Assembly: GCA_013350335.1 (NCBI GenBank)
Contig: CM023536.1
Location: 7,088,207-7,152,206 of the forward strand
DNA length: 64,000 nucleotides
Source: Chimonanthus salicifolius
Lineage: Eukaryota > Streptophyta > Magnoliopsida > Laurales > Calycanthaceae
Direction of reading: 5' to 3'
Part shown: positions 54,401 through 64,000 of the stretch, piece after piece
How positions within the stretch are numbered: position 1 is the stretch's first letter
Layout of the letters: each line of letters begins with the position of its first letter
Notes under the pieces: generated by a model
Database searches by the model: none
What the model was told of the DNA's origin: nothing
What the model saw: the letters and a program-made list of their open reading frames with translations, nothing else
Translations under genes and position numbers: made by a program

Positions 54401-57400
54401 TTTTTTTTGAAAGGCAATAAGCTTATTAAACATACCACGAAACTTTGAGAAATAGTGATAGAGCAACACCTAAGACAAGAATCAAGCATATTACAGAACC
54501 AGTTTAGGCTTGTGTCAGGTAGATCAACAATAGAAGCCTTTTTTTATAATTGAGATGATTTAGAGAAAAAGAAAATTTAAATACAGTTTTAATTGACAGA
54601 AAAAGGCCTATGGTACGGTGCTGAGGCCATGACTTCTGACCAGGAGTAGGATTGAGACTGGGTTAATTATTGGGTCAGGTCAATGTGGTGACTTTGTCCC
54701 ATTGAGATTAAAGCATTTATCTCCCATTCTATTTGAGATCTATTATAAGGTACGATTTCTCACACATTTTCCTCTGATTTTCTTAATTCTTCGTGTTTGT
54801 GGCTAGTTTAGTTTTTTTTTGCGAGCGGTTTTGGTGTGAAAGCCTAGATCTTTGAAGTTGAAGTCAGCGAGAGAACCCAGATTGCATAAAAAAGCCTTTA
54901 AAGATTATTGATAACCATATTAGTTAAGGCTCAAAGCACACTCAAAGCAGGAAGGGGTCTTGGAGCCTAAGGCGCAAGGCCAACTTCTAGGCTTGGGCTT
55001 TTTTACTAGACACATTTTTATAAATATTTTAAACATATATGTATTTATATAATTATGTATATTTTTTGCACAAATATAAATATATAATACTATTGTTCAC
55101 AACTATGTCTAAGAAATTATGACAAATGCATATCATCAACAATAAAACAAGAAAAAATGAGAAGACAGATTTTTTATTTATATTTTAATACTTAAGAGGG
55201 AAATTATGTTTTACTATTTACATTTTAAGATCTAAGAATAAAATAAAAAGACACACTACTATATAAGGTGCAAGTCACACCTAGGCACATCTAAGGCGCA
55301 AACCCCTCCCCCTCCCACCAAAAATGGCAACCCCATATAGGTAGAAAAGGCTATAATGACGACGATGATGATAATTACAGATAAAGTTTCATGGGAATAG
55401 ATGACCAAGTGGGTGCATTTTATTGGAGTACTTAAGATATAATGAAGGGGGAATTTCTAAAAGTTGTAAAAGAATTCAATAAAAGGGAGAACACAAGTAA
55501 AAATCTTATCCTCCTAGTGTAACTACAAAGCAGAGACTAGATAGTAGGACCAAACTTCTCCAACATTCTTCTCGTATGACACTTTTAAGCGTCCATCAAA
55601 TGAATATTGTCCTTAATTTATTAAAAGATTGATTCACTTTTATCTAATGTGAGAGGTCCATTGCAAATATCTTGAATTAAGTATTGGACCTAAACAAAAT
55701 AATTTCCATCAAATTATAGAAGCCATTTTTTAGCTCTCCATATTTTCATGACTTCAAATAATTTTTTATTCACTAAACTTTTGTATCCTATGTGGGGTCA
55801 AAAAATTTCTCTAGATGATGAGTCCTTTAAATAAATATTTTCAACCATAAACATGATAACCGAAAACATTGCATCAATCCAATCATAAAGTCATGTTTTT
55901 TAGGCTCCCCGGACGTCAATTACTTTAGATTATTTTTAGATCCTAACAATTTGCATCCCACACGTCTTTCTTTCCATTTGATGGTCCATTGAGAAATCTA
56001 AAGTAAATATAGAACCCTATAATACCAATCAATCCAATCTTAGAAATCAAGTTTTTTAAGCTCTCACAATTTTGATGACTTCTAATTATGTTTTGAATAT
56101 CTATATTCTTAGACCATTTATTCTTTTATTTTAGATTAGACCATTTTGGTCCAAAGTTAATTTATAGATGTACATATTTTTTTTGAGCAGGTAACAAAGA
56201 AATTTCATTAAAAAACACAAAGATCCAAAGAGAAGAAAGAAAAAAAACAAAAAGGCCTAAGAGAGTTAGGTCCAAAAGAAAAACAAACACCAAAAAAGCA
56301 CAAAGAGATACAACACAAAGCAACTATCTCTCGACAAATGGAAAACTCCCAATATCGATCCTTCAACGCCATTATTTGCAAAGAAGTCATGGTTGAACGA
56401 CTGACATGCTTGAAGGATACCTCCAGACCTTCGATTAGACCCTTTTATCTCCCTCACTAGAGTGATTAGCCTCTATGGAGGACGCTTCACCCCCTAGCCC
56501 ATTCGATAGCGTTGGATGAATCACTTTCAATAACTAATCTAACTTCCCCTAAACTCGCACCTAAAATAAATTTAAATAAAATTTTCTTTTGGTATCATTT
56601 TTTTATAGTTCATATCTTTTTATGTGTATAAATTATAGTGTAATTTAGTCTTAATATACCATTCAATTGAATGAAATATGTAAAATCTATCTAGATACTA
56701 TTGTCATGGAGCCATGAGCAAAGTAAGTGTCTACACTCTTATGAATACAACGCAATGAAATAAATTCAAAGAATAACGACGAGGGCTTTAGATTCATATC
56801 TTATCAGCCTTGTCATAACATCTACAATTTTTTTTTTTTTTTTTGTTACTTTAGCTTTGACATTAAAAGATATGATGGATTTTGTTGTCCCTCTCACTCA
56901 AAAGTATTTTATAACAGGCTGACAGGTTCCTGTTGGTGTGGTGATAAGTATGTTATTGAACACCAGAAAGAGGTCTCTCTCTCTATATATATATATATAC
57001 CCTATCTATCTCTATTGCTAATTATCTCTTTAAAGAAAGAAAGAAATAGAAGTGCCTACATAAATAGTATTAGAAAAGAGTGGGTAAATAAAGAGAAGCT
57101 AGAGGAGTACTGTTGTTCAGTGGCACTTCAATTTAAGTAGGAAGGTAGACCTACATTGGTATATAGAGTTGAAAGTTGTGTAAGAAAGAAACCATAGGAA
57201 GATAAAGTACATGTAATTGAGATATATGTGCAATGACGGATATGTGGAGAAATCAAATGGGAAAAAGGCAATTAGGACTGAAAGCAACTCTACAAACCGC
57301 TATATTAGAAGAGAAAATCAAATCATGTCATTTGACATAGTTTCTGCATGTTTATGGAAGACAAGAATAATAGGGTATGCAGAATTTACTTTTCGAGTAT

Positions 57401-59745
57401 ACTGAACCAATTGGGATGCCAATGAGGATTCGGATTTAAGCACTCAGGAGTGACATGTAAAAGTTTGTGTAACAGATATCCAAATAGAGATGAGTGAAGA
57501 AGAAGAACGACAAAGCCAGTACTAGATAGATGGTTCAATTTTCTATTTATAGATCAGCCTAAGAAAAAATTGAAGAGTTTGGTTGAAGGTTTTGTCTCAT
57601 CAATATGTTTATCCATGCTGACCAAGTTCCTCAAGAGAAGTATGAGTTTCTTTGACAGGAAATCCATTTACATTACTACCATTCAGTATAGTACTAAATG
57701 TACTCAGTAAATTGCTTTTGTTTAGATGGTCAAGGAATATGTAACTTGACAAAATGAAAAAAAGAAAAAAGATATGTCAGTGATATATTAGTGAATTTGA
57801 ATCAAAACTGACCCCAACTAAGCTAAATTATCTTCCCTTGAACATAGTGAATTTTGGGATATTGAAGGTTTCCTTATTAGTGACCTTGCAGCCATGGTTA
57901 ATCAATTCATCTCCAAGTTGTAGTTGAATTATTCACCTCTTGCATTTCAAAGGAGGATCACTTATTAGAGTTATTGTGCACCATCCTAAAGCAAATATAG
58001 CTCAAAATTGACCTTCACAAAGCGTGTCATTGGCATTTACACAAAATGACTAAAATTGAGAGGGTAAAATGCAAGCACACGTAGTATATATACGAAGGGA
58101 AACGTTAGAAGGGGCGGAGGAAAAAGAAAAATATTTACTAGGCAATTGACACATGGGCTTCCCCCAAACTTGAGAGATTAATGAGTTGGCCAGCATCACA
58201 TCATTTTGTACAATGTGCTTACTTCTTCATTTATCTCCGTTCATGCTTTAACCAAATCTGTCTCCACTGACAAAGGTCTTGAGAGCTAGGATTTATGAAG
58301 TCCAAGCCAAGAACTTTTGCTAGTCGTAATCACCAATTCTTATAGGACCAAAAAAGTATAGGTTTTTCCTGGAGTAGGCACAACGTTTAAAATATGAATA
58401 AGGAGAAAGCATACTTTTGCTAGAAAACATCCTAGTATAGTTTCAAATCTTATCCTTAAAAGAAGAATAATCCAAACACTAAAAATTGGCATCAAAGCCA
58501 GGTTTATGGAGATTATAAAAAAATCACGGCCTTTCGCATGCTTGTGATTATCCTTACATACATAATTGAACAAGTGATATTTTAAGTTTTTCAACTTGCC
58601 TCTGCTTGTGAAAGGCATCACAGCAACACTTTGATCTCCCTTTGGTATTTCCTTTTTTCCTTCCTTAATTCCCATCTCTGCCTCTACTTCTCTTTCAGGT
58701 TAAGTGTATCTTTGCCCTTGTCTATTTTCTTAAACATCTCCTGGCCTACAAATGCAACTGATTGGTTTGTCTGCTTCCATTTGGTTCTCCAGGCTCGTCA
58801 ATGGTCATAAAACATGATAATATCCCATGTTTTGAATGTAAAAACAACGTTTTCCACCCATCTCCAATGTGATCATTGTATTTCTCCTTTACAACCTGGG
58901 TTTCCTATTCCTTCCAAAATTGTTTTTCTGTTCTTTCCTTTCTTGACAAAGCTTTTGGGGTTTCCTATTCCCTCCCAGTGTGGTTTCCAGGAGTGTGTCA
59001 TTTTCTGTCGAATTCTAATCCAAAGAAATCATCATCTCATATTCAAGAGCAGTCCAACTCACGCATTGAGTTGTCTATTGGCATTTAGTACCAGAATAAG
59101 AAAAACCAGGAATAGCAATCAAAAGGAATCGAAAAAAAACAAAACAAAATGCAGCCACCAAAATTGGCAACTCACACTACTGATACAACTTTACAGGTCC
59201 CCAAATTAGAAATCAAGCATCCAATTCACCTAAACAACACCAAACACAGACACATATCAACCAGTCAACATCCAAAATTTGTCAGATTGTACATTCTAAC
59301 AGATATAGAAGAAAACCCAGAAAGCCCTCAATCTGTTGTAGAAAACTTGCCCAAAATCACTGAAGAAAGCACGAGCAGATACGAAGAAAGAAAGGGGGAT
59401 AAAAGAGGAGGATCAGTGTATATGCGTACCAGTGAAGGGCTTGCGCTTGAGGCCAGGGTCGAGCTGGTTGCACCAGCGGAGGCGGCAGGACTTGCCAGAG
59501 CGGCCAGGGATTCCGCGGGCGATGAGGCTCCAATTCCTAGCGCCAAACTTTCCGACAAGTCGGCTGAGGATGGCATCCTCTTCTGGTGACCATGGCCCCT
59601 TGACTCGGTCCTCCGACCCAGCTCCGACTCGGCTACTCAGAGTAGTAGTAGAAACTGCAGCAGAAGCAGCAGCGTTGGAATCGGCATCAGCATTGGCTTC
59701 AGCCTCATCAGATGCAGAGACGCCTTCTTCCGTTTTCATCGTCAC
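51484..59745 (-). CDS. R2R3-MYB transcription factor, MYB1/MYB25/MYB109-like, two exons
   Basis: A nuclear DNA-binding regulator. Exon 1 is 59745-59430 and exon 2 is 52253-51484. The junction AAGCCCTTCACTG|GTACGC ... GGTGCAG|ATGAAGAGG reads RKPFTDEEDR in phase, giving 361 residues. An acidic Ala-rich leader (1-45) precedes R2 (about 48-98: [28 protein letters not shown]) and R3 (about 100-150: [31 protein letters not shown]). As in most R2R3 proteins, Phe replaces the first Trp of R3. The C-terminal block [12 protein letters not shown]...SSHELASI, then [10 protein letters not shown], fits the MYB1/25/109 clade. A second ATG at codon 3 could also serve. It appears intact; target genes cannot be inferred. 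Confidence 0.93.
53078..53101. repeat. (G)24 homopolymer after a (GA)n tract
   Basis: A run of 24 G follows about nine GA units (53049-53066) within the LINE fragment. The length is likely to vary or be misread. Confidence 0.95.
53480..53684 (+). mobile_element. 175-bp retroposon nested in the LINE RNase H domain
   Basis: Insert 53495-53669 ends in a short poly(A) (53660-53667). It is flanked by GTTGAAGGTGATTTG and GTTGAAGGTGATTCG, 14 of 15 matching. Its TCTTCGGTTCTGAGTATA and TTTTAATGATATTTAGTCG words look like a LINE 3' UTR. The host domain reads EGDSNQC across the join if the insert and one duplication are ignored, so the insertion came second. Confidence 0.9.
54395..54545 (-). mobile_element. 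Possible minus-strand LINE tail
   Basis: Poly(T) followed by GAAAGGCAATAAGCTTATTA resembles an inverted LINE 3' UTR plus poly(A). No coding part was recognised. Confidence 0.4.
54920..55320. mobile_element. Possible TIR element with GGCGCAAGGC ends
   Basis: TTAAGGCTCAAAGCACACTC and GGAGCCTAAGGCGCAAGGCC on the left face CACACCTAGGCACATCTAAG and GCGCAAACCCC on the right in partly inverted order. No target duplication was located. Confidence 0.35.
56171..56560 (-). mobile_element. LINE 3' end, minus strand
   Basis: Poly(T) (56171-56178) then GAGCAGGTAACAAAGAAATT. Inverted, this reads AATTTCTTTGTTACCTGCTC followed by poly(A), a typical plant LINE 3' terminus. Upstream sequence on the minus strand is T/G-rich 3' UTR. 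The 5' limit is uncertain. Confidence 0.6.
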
Positions 59746-60170
59746 TCCTTTTCTCTTTCTCTGCGTTTTTTCCTTTCTTTCTTCTTCTTTCTTTCTTCGT
59801 CTTCTGTTTTTCTTCTTCTTTCTGCGTGTCTTAACAGAAAGAAAAAGGAAGGAAGAATGGAAGTGATGTTACCTACCCGTTTGTAACCGCTATGGCTCCA
59901 AAGTACAAAGCCCATTTGCCCATTTTTTGGACTTGTGTAAAAGGATAGTCCAGCTGGGAACCATGCAAAATTGTACTCCTCAATCCACAACTTGACCCAG
60001 TGACATCACCGGGGTACAATTTGGGTTGGATTCATCCCTATTATGATGATTTAATGACGTGGACATCCAAAGAGGAAATGGGAAGTGAAGACAACTTTAC
60101 TTTTTTCCCCTGTTGCAAGCTCTAACGACTTGTCCCACTGGTCAGAGGCAGGCGGCACCGGATGCTATAC
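59746..60170 (-). other. MYB 5' UTR and proximal promoter
   Basis: CT-rich on the coding strand's complement near 59750-59830 (GA-rich leader in the gene's sense), followed by mixed sequence. No element is assigned. Confidence 0.4.
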
Positions 60171-61336
60171 GTTAAATAGTTAATAATATATAATTAAAGT
60201 ATAAAGTCATTCTTATCCAGTCGGTTACAATTGTCCCTGGATTTGAATCAAATTCAAGCTGTATTAATGATAAATTTTTTTTTATTTTTATCAAGTTATT
60301 TAATAATAATAATGAAAATTAACCATAATTTGAATTAATACTACTTGAAATCATTTGACTATTTTTAACTATTTTGAATTTAGAACACTCAAAATTGAAA
60401 ATTTATATATTGATAATTTTTCTACTCAATTTAAAGCGTAGGTTTCTTAAAAAATTAAGATAATGATAGTAACAATCATAATAATTATTATTATAATCCT
60501 TATTTTATTGAGTTTAATAATAATAATAATAATAATAAAATAATTTTAATTAATAAAGAATCTTTTAAAATATATCTATCATCTAAATAAAGAGAAAGAG
60601 AAATCTATATTGAGTTGATAATTTTGAATTAAAAATAATTTAAAGCTTTTAAAATTTGAAGAGATGAAAAAACATAGCTTTATTCATTTGATCAATGTAA
60701 ATTTTATTAGAAGTAATATACAAGTATAAATCATTATAATTAAGATAATTTTAATTTTAATTTTTTAAAAAATACAGAAAAATTGAAAAATTAAAATAAT
60801 AATAATATCTTCTTTTCAAATGAGAATTTTCATTAGTGTCACACTCGAATATGATAAAAGATGCAGTACCAAAAGAATGAATTGCCAAATTATATAAAAA
60901 AGAATGAATTGTTATTTTCCAAATGCATAAATTGCTTATAGAATAATATTGATTATACCAGTTACAGTTACCTATGCAGAAATAAGTTTTTCAAAGTTAA
61001 AACTGATAAAATCTTATCTTCGATCTACAATGTCATAAGAAAGATTGAATGTATTAGCTATCTTATCTATTGAAAAATAAATGTTAAAAAAACTTCAGTA
61101 TAGTAATTTAATTAGCAATTTTGCATATCAAAATAAGAATAAATTTTAAATAATACTTTGTTATAAATTTGATTATGATATTTTATTTAGTTTCACACAT
61201 TGTAAAAAAAAATTGTATGATTTTATTTTTTGTGAGTATATAAAGGCTCCATCTTAAAAACTCGCCTAGGGCCCCTGAAATCTCAGGGCCGGCCCTTGTC
61301 AGAGGGTAGAGAGTTAAATCTTATTATGATACCATT
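60171..61336. other. Intergenic, very AT-rich
   Basis: Has (AAT)n near 60510-60538. A palindromic GGGCCCCTGAAATCTCAGGGCC near 61270 may be the end of a TIR element. No gene. Confidence 0.5.
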
Positions 61337-61523
61337 TGTAATGACTCATCCCATTAACATGATATTGTCTGCTCTGGACCTTACACACATCCCGCACGAT
61401 TTTCAATTGGCGAATCAGCTCACTTTTGTTCCCAAAAGGCCTCATGCAACTAGCAATGTGTGACAAGTAGCACCCAACCTGGCTACTCTCCCCTCAACGC
61501 CTACACAAACACTGGGTATTACA
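61337..61523 (-). mobile_element. TRIM LTR, TGTCCGCTTTG family, with adjacent primer site
   Basis: Starts TGTAATGACTCAT and ends GGGTATTACA. It contains GATATTGTCTGCTCTGGACC, matching the 21185 LTR. On the minus strand the LTR end CATTACA is followed by AATGGTATCATAATAAG, a primer-binding-site-like sequence. That suggests the LTR is read on the minus strand and was part of a longer element. Confidence 0.65.
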
Positions 61524-62204
61524 CAAGCACATAACCAAACTAACTAATTCAGACTCCGAGTTGGAAGATTCAGTCTATGTGGACTCCACACGTGGGCCTA
61601 GGGCCCACTTGAGATCGTAATGGACGCCACTTGGAAGAGACTTGCATGTTCAAGACCCTAGAGAAGGGAGAGAATTCTTGGAAGCTTATAGAGGCACCTC
61701 TTGGCACAAATCTAGCTAGGCTAGATTGAATCTAATTGGCAGAAAGATAGCAGTTGCTTGCCGTTGATTGTGAGGGATCAAACGATGTTGGATTTCGATG
61801 AAGTTTGGACCATTGGAAATATTATTCAAAGACTTTTTGAATGAACCAAAATTTAACCAATTTTGAGTCATGCAGTCCAAGTTACAACCATTTTGGTCAA
61901 CATGTATCAAAAGGAGTCCAAATCAAGCTTTTCTCCTCCACACATGTGCGTCCGACTTAGGACTCTCCTTGAACTTCGATGAAGAGGATTAAACACCCTT
62001 TGCATGTGTGAATCAGAGTTCTAATGTGTACTTGATTCTTTTGAAATTTTCAAATTGATAGTTTTAACTTAGGAGTCTAGTTAGGGTTTTTTTTATTATT
62101 ATTATTTTTTATTATTGATTAATTTATTTAGAACTAGGGTTAGACTTAGGTTAGGGTTTTTGAAATTGAAAGGCTATAAATATTCATGTGTATGAAATCC
62201 GTGA
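61524..62204. other. Intergenic; nothing identified
   Basis: A minus-strand open stretch at 61716-61910 has no recognisable domain. Confidence 0.5.
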
Positions 62205-62281
62205 TGGTCGGCTTGACGGTTAAGAATCCCAATAATCTATAGACTTAGTCCGGTGCTCTAAAAAGCCTGGATACCTTAGAC

Positions 62282-62283
<2 letters not shown>
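62205..62283 (+). mobile_element. SINE family 1 fragment, internally deleted
   Basis: Box A region GGTCGGCTTGACGGTTAAGA is joined directly to the 3' end GTGCTCTAAAAAGCCTGGAT, which matches the copy at 16126. The middle is missing. Confidence 0.6.

Positions 62284-62364
<81 letters not shown>
62284..62364. repeat. (AT)40 microsatellite at a SINE tail
   Basis: About 80 bp of uninterrupted alternating A and T directly after the SINE fragment, probably expanded from its A-rich tail. Confidence 0.97.
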
Positions 62365-62367
<3 letters not shown>

Positions 62368-63256
62368 CAAATTTGGGCAGCCAAGAAAGAGGCCAATTAA
62401 AGAGTGAATAAAATTATTTTTCTTTGAGTCCTTCTAGTTGAAGACTCGACCAAGCTTGGTGAAGCTTATTTATCTTGCAATTGGAGCAAAGGGAATTTCT
62501 CCATTGTGTTATCAAGTAAGTTCAGTTCTTCTTGCATTGATTGAATCAATTAAACGTTGGTGATTTATTGGATCTAAGGCAAGGAATTGCTGTCCATTTA
62601 ATCACCAAATTGTGTGCAAAGTTACGGTTGAATTTCCAAGTGTTGTTTCAACCCAACTCAGCAAAACTCAGAAAGAATTTTGACTGAGTTTGGCCTGCAA
62701 AGACCGGGTTTAACAGCGTGTTAGTTGCTGTATTTTGGGCCTGGATAGCAGATGTCTACCCAACTGTGATTGGGCCCTGCATAGCAAAAATGCCCAGCAG
62801 AACTAGGCCTGAATATAACAGTTCATGTAAACAGACTGAAAACTCATTCTTATTGGGCCAAGGAATTGGGCGGAGTGCAGCCAGGTTTTGGGCCGAGTTT
62901 GGACCCTAAAACTCGAATCTCTTGGACTGAAGATCCAATCCAACTTGAGTTGTACCTTAAATGCTATGTATACGAGGGGATGTGAATGAGTCTGATGAAA
63001 TTAAATAATTTAGCATTTATATTGATTCTTGAGGTCAAAGGTTTGAATCGACATTTGCATTTGAATTTAGAATCTATCTTTTAGCTAAAACACAAGTGTA
63101 TTTAAATTTGAATTCCATACACAAAATAGGATCTCTACTATGTTTATTTCTCCATTTGAATTTTTGCTTAATGAACTTAATATATTTTTATTTGAGTTCC
63201 ATTTTAAAATTTAAAAATATGATAAATTCAAATGTGAAAATTAAGGTGGATGAATT
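62365..63256. other. Intergenic; nothing identified
   Basis: A less AT-rich block at 62690-62920 (GGGCCTGGATAGCAGATG, GGGCCGAGTTTGG) may be retroelement-derived. No gene is supported. Confidence 0.4.
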
Positions 63257-63445
63257 TTTTTTTCATAACTACAGTATTCAGGTCTCTTAGAATATCCGAC
63301 TAATCATTGAGGTATGTATAAACTTTCCTACCTACATACACCCAGTAACTCTACGGAAAGTGTCCATTTGGAGGTAGTGGATATCGAACTTAGGACTCCT
63401 ATTATCTAAGTTGAGTTTTTGACCATCACTCTAATCCCGTTGGGT
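63257..63445 (-). mobile_element. SINE family 1 copy, minus strand
   Basis: The minus strand reads AGAGTGATGGTCAAAAACTC (box A), GTCCTAAGTTCGATATCC (box B) and the family body. It finishes in an A-rich tail seen as poly(T) at 63257-63265. The tail junction is slightly rearranged. Confidence 0.7.
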
Positions 63446-63854
63446 CAAGAAGGATGAAACATGTATGAAAATTAATTAATTTTTGTTAAAATGCTTTTAA
63501 TCATTAAGAGCTTGTTAAACTCTTGGGTCATTATACCTTAGTTGCTTTCGGTTTTAAAATTTTCTCAAGCATACTTAACTATGCTTTGGGGTCACAACTA
63601 CTGTCTATAAATTCAGAATGTCAATTCAAATTCTAATTGAATTAATAAATTCATTTAATGAAATTACCAAGTTTTGGCAATAAACTAAATTAAAAATATA
63701 TTGAAGAACTTTAATTAAACATTTAAAAATTTCAAACTATATTTCCAAACATGAATTTGTTTTAGGCTAAAATTTGGCTTTTTTCTGAATCTCAATATAA
63801 ATACATCAACACATTGATGGAATGGGCTATCAAATAACACGTCATCATAATTTG
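63446..63854. other. Intergenic, AT-rich; nothing identified
   Basis: No supported feature. Confidence 0.5.
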
Positions 63855-64000
63855 AAAGGGTTGGAGTGATGGTCTAGAACCTATATCAGAACGCGGGAGT
63901 TTTGAGTTTAATTTTTACTCCACCCCAAAGGACTACTTCCCATAAATTTATCCAATGTATGTGAGTAGGAAGGCTTGTACATGCTCTAAAGAGTAATTGT
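63855..64000 (+). mobile_element. SINE family 1 copy, cut by the window edge
   Basis: Box A is GTTGGAGTGATGGTCTAGAA. Degenerate box B is TTTTGAGTTTAATTTTTACT. The body phrase GGAAGGCTTGTACATGCTCT matches other copies. The 3' end lies beyond 64000. Confidence 0.75.

Larger units (their letters stand above)
52254..59429 (-). other. 7.2-kb intron of the MYB gene, transposon-rich
   Basis: Contains a plus-strand LINE fragment with a second retroposon inside it (52978-54098), at least one minus-strand LINE tail (56171-56560) and a possible TIR element (54920-55320). About 56600-59400 is mostly unassigned. The open stretch at 58340-58675 has no recognisable domain. Confidence 0.85.

Noticed and set aside
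58340..58675. 111-residue minus-strand open frame in the MYB intron
   Set aside because: No recognisable domain, skewed composition and no splice context; treated as intron sequence.
59149..59866. Plus-strand open frames of 131-146 residues
   Set aside because: Antisense shadows of MYB exon 1 and its GA-rich leader.

Overview
The window is plant nuclear DNA. It is AT-rich, its genes have GT-AG introns (one of about 7.2 kb), and three recognisable plant genes sit among many small transposable-element remnants. The gene families and the LINE, SINE, TRIM, hAT, Mutator-like and Stowaway-type elements indicate a flowering plant, probably a woody or early-diverging dicot or magnoliid. The species cannot be named from the sequence alone.

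Layout. 1-8160: a decayed minus-strand LINE (ORF1 with DUF4283 and CCHC knuckle; ORF2 with endonuclease and reverse transcriptase), split by a 3.2-kb insertion that looks like a solo LTR. 8160-25000: intergenic, with MITEs, a complete 537-bp TRIM, TRIM solo LTRs, SINEs and segmental duplications. 25808-33478 (+): a ten-exon BSK-type pseudokinase gene. 33480-37650: intergenic, with two MITEs and a 1.4-kb foldback element. 37682-41163 (-): a two-exon membrane RING-CH (RINGv) gene whose last exon carries a frame break. 41500-51480: intergenic, including a TRIM with a hAT-type MITE inside it. 51484-59745 (-): a two-exon R2R3-MYB gene whose intron holds LINE fragments, one nested in another. 60000-64000: intergenic, with a TRIM LTR, SINEs and a long (AT)n tract.

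The three host genes do not form a pathway. BSK relays brassinosteroid and immune receptor signals at the plasma membrane, RING-CH proteins are membrane E3 ubiquitin ligases, and the MYB is a nuclear transcription factor. The most informative content beyond the genes is the transposon archaeology: target-site duplications (TSDs) and nesting define at least six non-autonomous families and the order of some insertions. I saw no prokaryotic features, CRISPR arrays, rRNA or intact tRNA genes.
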